Shown: piece after piece, positions 63,681-64,000 of the stretch | Position numbering within the stretch: the first letter of the stretch is position 1 | Layout of the letters: each line of letters begins with the position of its first letter | Assembly (NCBI GenBank): GCA_017399685.1 | Contig: JAFQBM010000006.1 | Span: 25,499 to 89,498, forward strand | Direction: 5' to 3' | From: Lachnospiraceae bacterium | GTDB lineage: Bacteria; Bacillota; Clostridia; Lachnospirales; Lachnospiraceae | DNA length: 64,000 bases | Program-made: the position numbers and the translations under genes | The notes under the pieces: model-generated | Database searches by the model: none | Seen by the model: the letters and a program-made list of their open reading frames with translations, nothing else | Told to the model about the DNA's origin: nothing

Positions 63681-63770
63681 AACAACTGTCGATTCGAAAA
63701 GAGTAAATTGAATGAAAAATTGAAACAATTCGAAAAATAAAAAAATAACACAAAAAAAATAAAAAAAGTG

Positions 63771-63799
63771 TTGACAAACAAAATCGACTGTGGTAAGAT
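63771..63799 (+). promoter_or_regulatory. rRNA promoter P3
   Basis: -35 TTGACA (63771-63776), 17-bp spacer, -10 TAAGAT (63794-63799), 119 bp after P2. Confidence 0.85.
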
Positions 63800-63972
63800 A
63801 TAGAAGTTGACTCGCTCGGCGAGGAAATGAAAAACTGAAAGAACATTGATAACTGAACAATATAACAACCCTGAAAATTCTAAAGAATTTCAGAACGAAC
63901 AGCCTATAAAAGGCGACCTAAAACAGTAAAAAGGGAAAAATTAGCCAGAAGTTAATTTTGACCGGACAAACA

Positions 63973-64000
63973 TAACATGAGAGTTTGATCCTGGCTCAGG
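63973..64000 (+). rRNA. rrs: 16S ribosomal RNA, 5' end only
   Basis: The universal sequence agagtttgatcctggctcag (63980-63999) is the region at E. coli positions 8-27, so the mature 5' end should be near 63973 and the gene continues beyond the window. The leader from about 63806 has small hairpins (TGAAAATTC/GAATTTCA near 63881-63897). Confidence 0.97.

Noticed and set aside
63431..63868. Phe-rich minus-strand reading frames
   Set aside because: They are antisense to the A/T-rich rRNA promoter region and look like translation of poly-A tracts.

Overview
The window is about 64 kb of AT-rich, densely coded DNA from a low-GC Gram-positive anaerobe, most likely a spore-forming member of the Lachnospiraceae (Clostridia). 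The signs are strong GGAGG ribosome sites, TTGACA/TATAAT-type promoters, intrinsic terminators with long T runs, lipoprotein signal peptides, a DUF1292 gene, a YyaC-type sporulation gene, and a type II fatty-acid cluster without FabI. No species can be named from the sequence alone. There is no tRNA, CRISPR array, prophage, intact insertion sequence or conjugative module. The right edge reaches the first bases of a 16S rRNA gene behind three tandem promoters.

Layout. 0-5 kb: a PH-like protein with acidic 15-residue repeats and a giant TPR protein with a degenerate J-like domain. 5-9 kb (minus strand): a peptide/nickel-type ABC importer (binding lipoprotein, two permeases, no ATPases), and upstream of it a predicted small RNA. 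9-16 kb: a zinc-ribbon membrane protein with 45-bp repeats, then an envelope glycolipid cluster (two MGDG/UgtP-like glycosyltransferases, a polysaccharide deacetylase, a YkoP-like protein, a YbhN/MprF-type membrane protein). 15.6-30.6 kb: housekeeping genes: birA, a TetM-like GTPase fused to a YacP/Rae1-type nuclease, ilvE, gltX, a UvrD-type helicase, a DUF1292 gene, argJ, trpS, DUF1015 and a MATE exporter. 30.6-35.8 kb: fatty-acid synthesis (acpP-fabD-fabG-fabF-fabZ and a FabK/nitronate-monooxygenase-like flavoprotein) with FabT-like operators. 36-45.4 kb: an aldose-epimerase-like gene, a cold-shock gene behind a predicted transcription attenuator, an exported trigger-factor-like foldase, and a maltodextrin-type ABC importer with malQ. 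45.5-52.5 kb: a Fur/PerR regulator, transketolase, a large diguanylate cyclase and a small membrane protein. 52.7-59.9 kb: thrS, two orphan sugar-binding lipoproteins, a possible leader peptide, maf, a coiled-coil membrane protein and yyaC. 60-63.4 kb: an MPN-like/LysM membrane protein, a DUF5711-like propeller and a CvpA-family protein. 63.5-64 kb: rRNA promoter region and the 16S start.

Two families of dispersed intergenic repeats run through the window. R1 is a 133-bp palindrome-rich element with two full copies in opposite orientation and two fragments. R2 is a shorter degenerate motif with about ten copies, some reaching into or abutting gene ends. The observations I rate highest are the TetM-like/Rae1-like fusion, the bacterial MPN-like (apparently inactive)-TM-LysM protein, the C-rich small RNA candidate, and the strong terminator inside the cold-shock gene leader.
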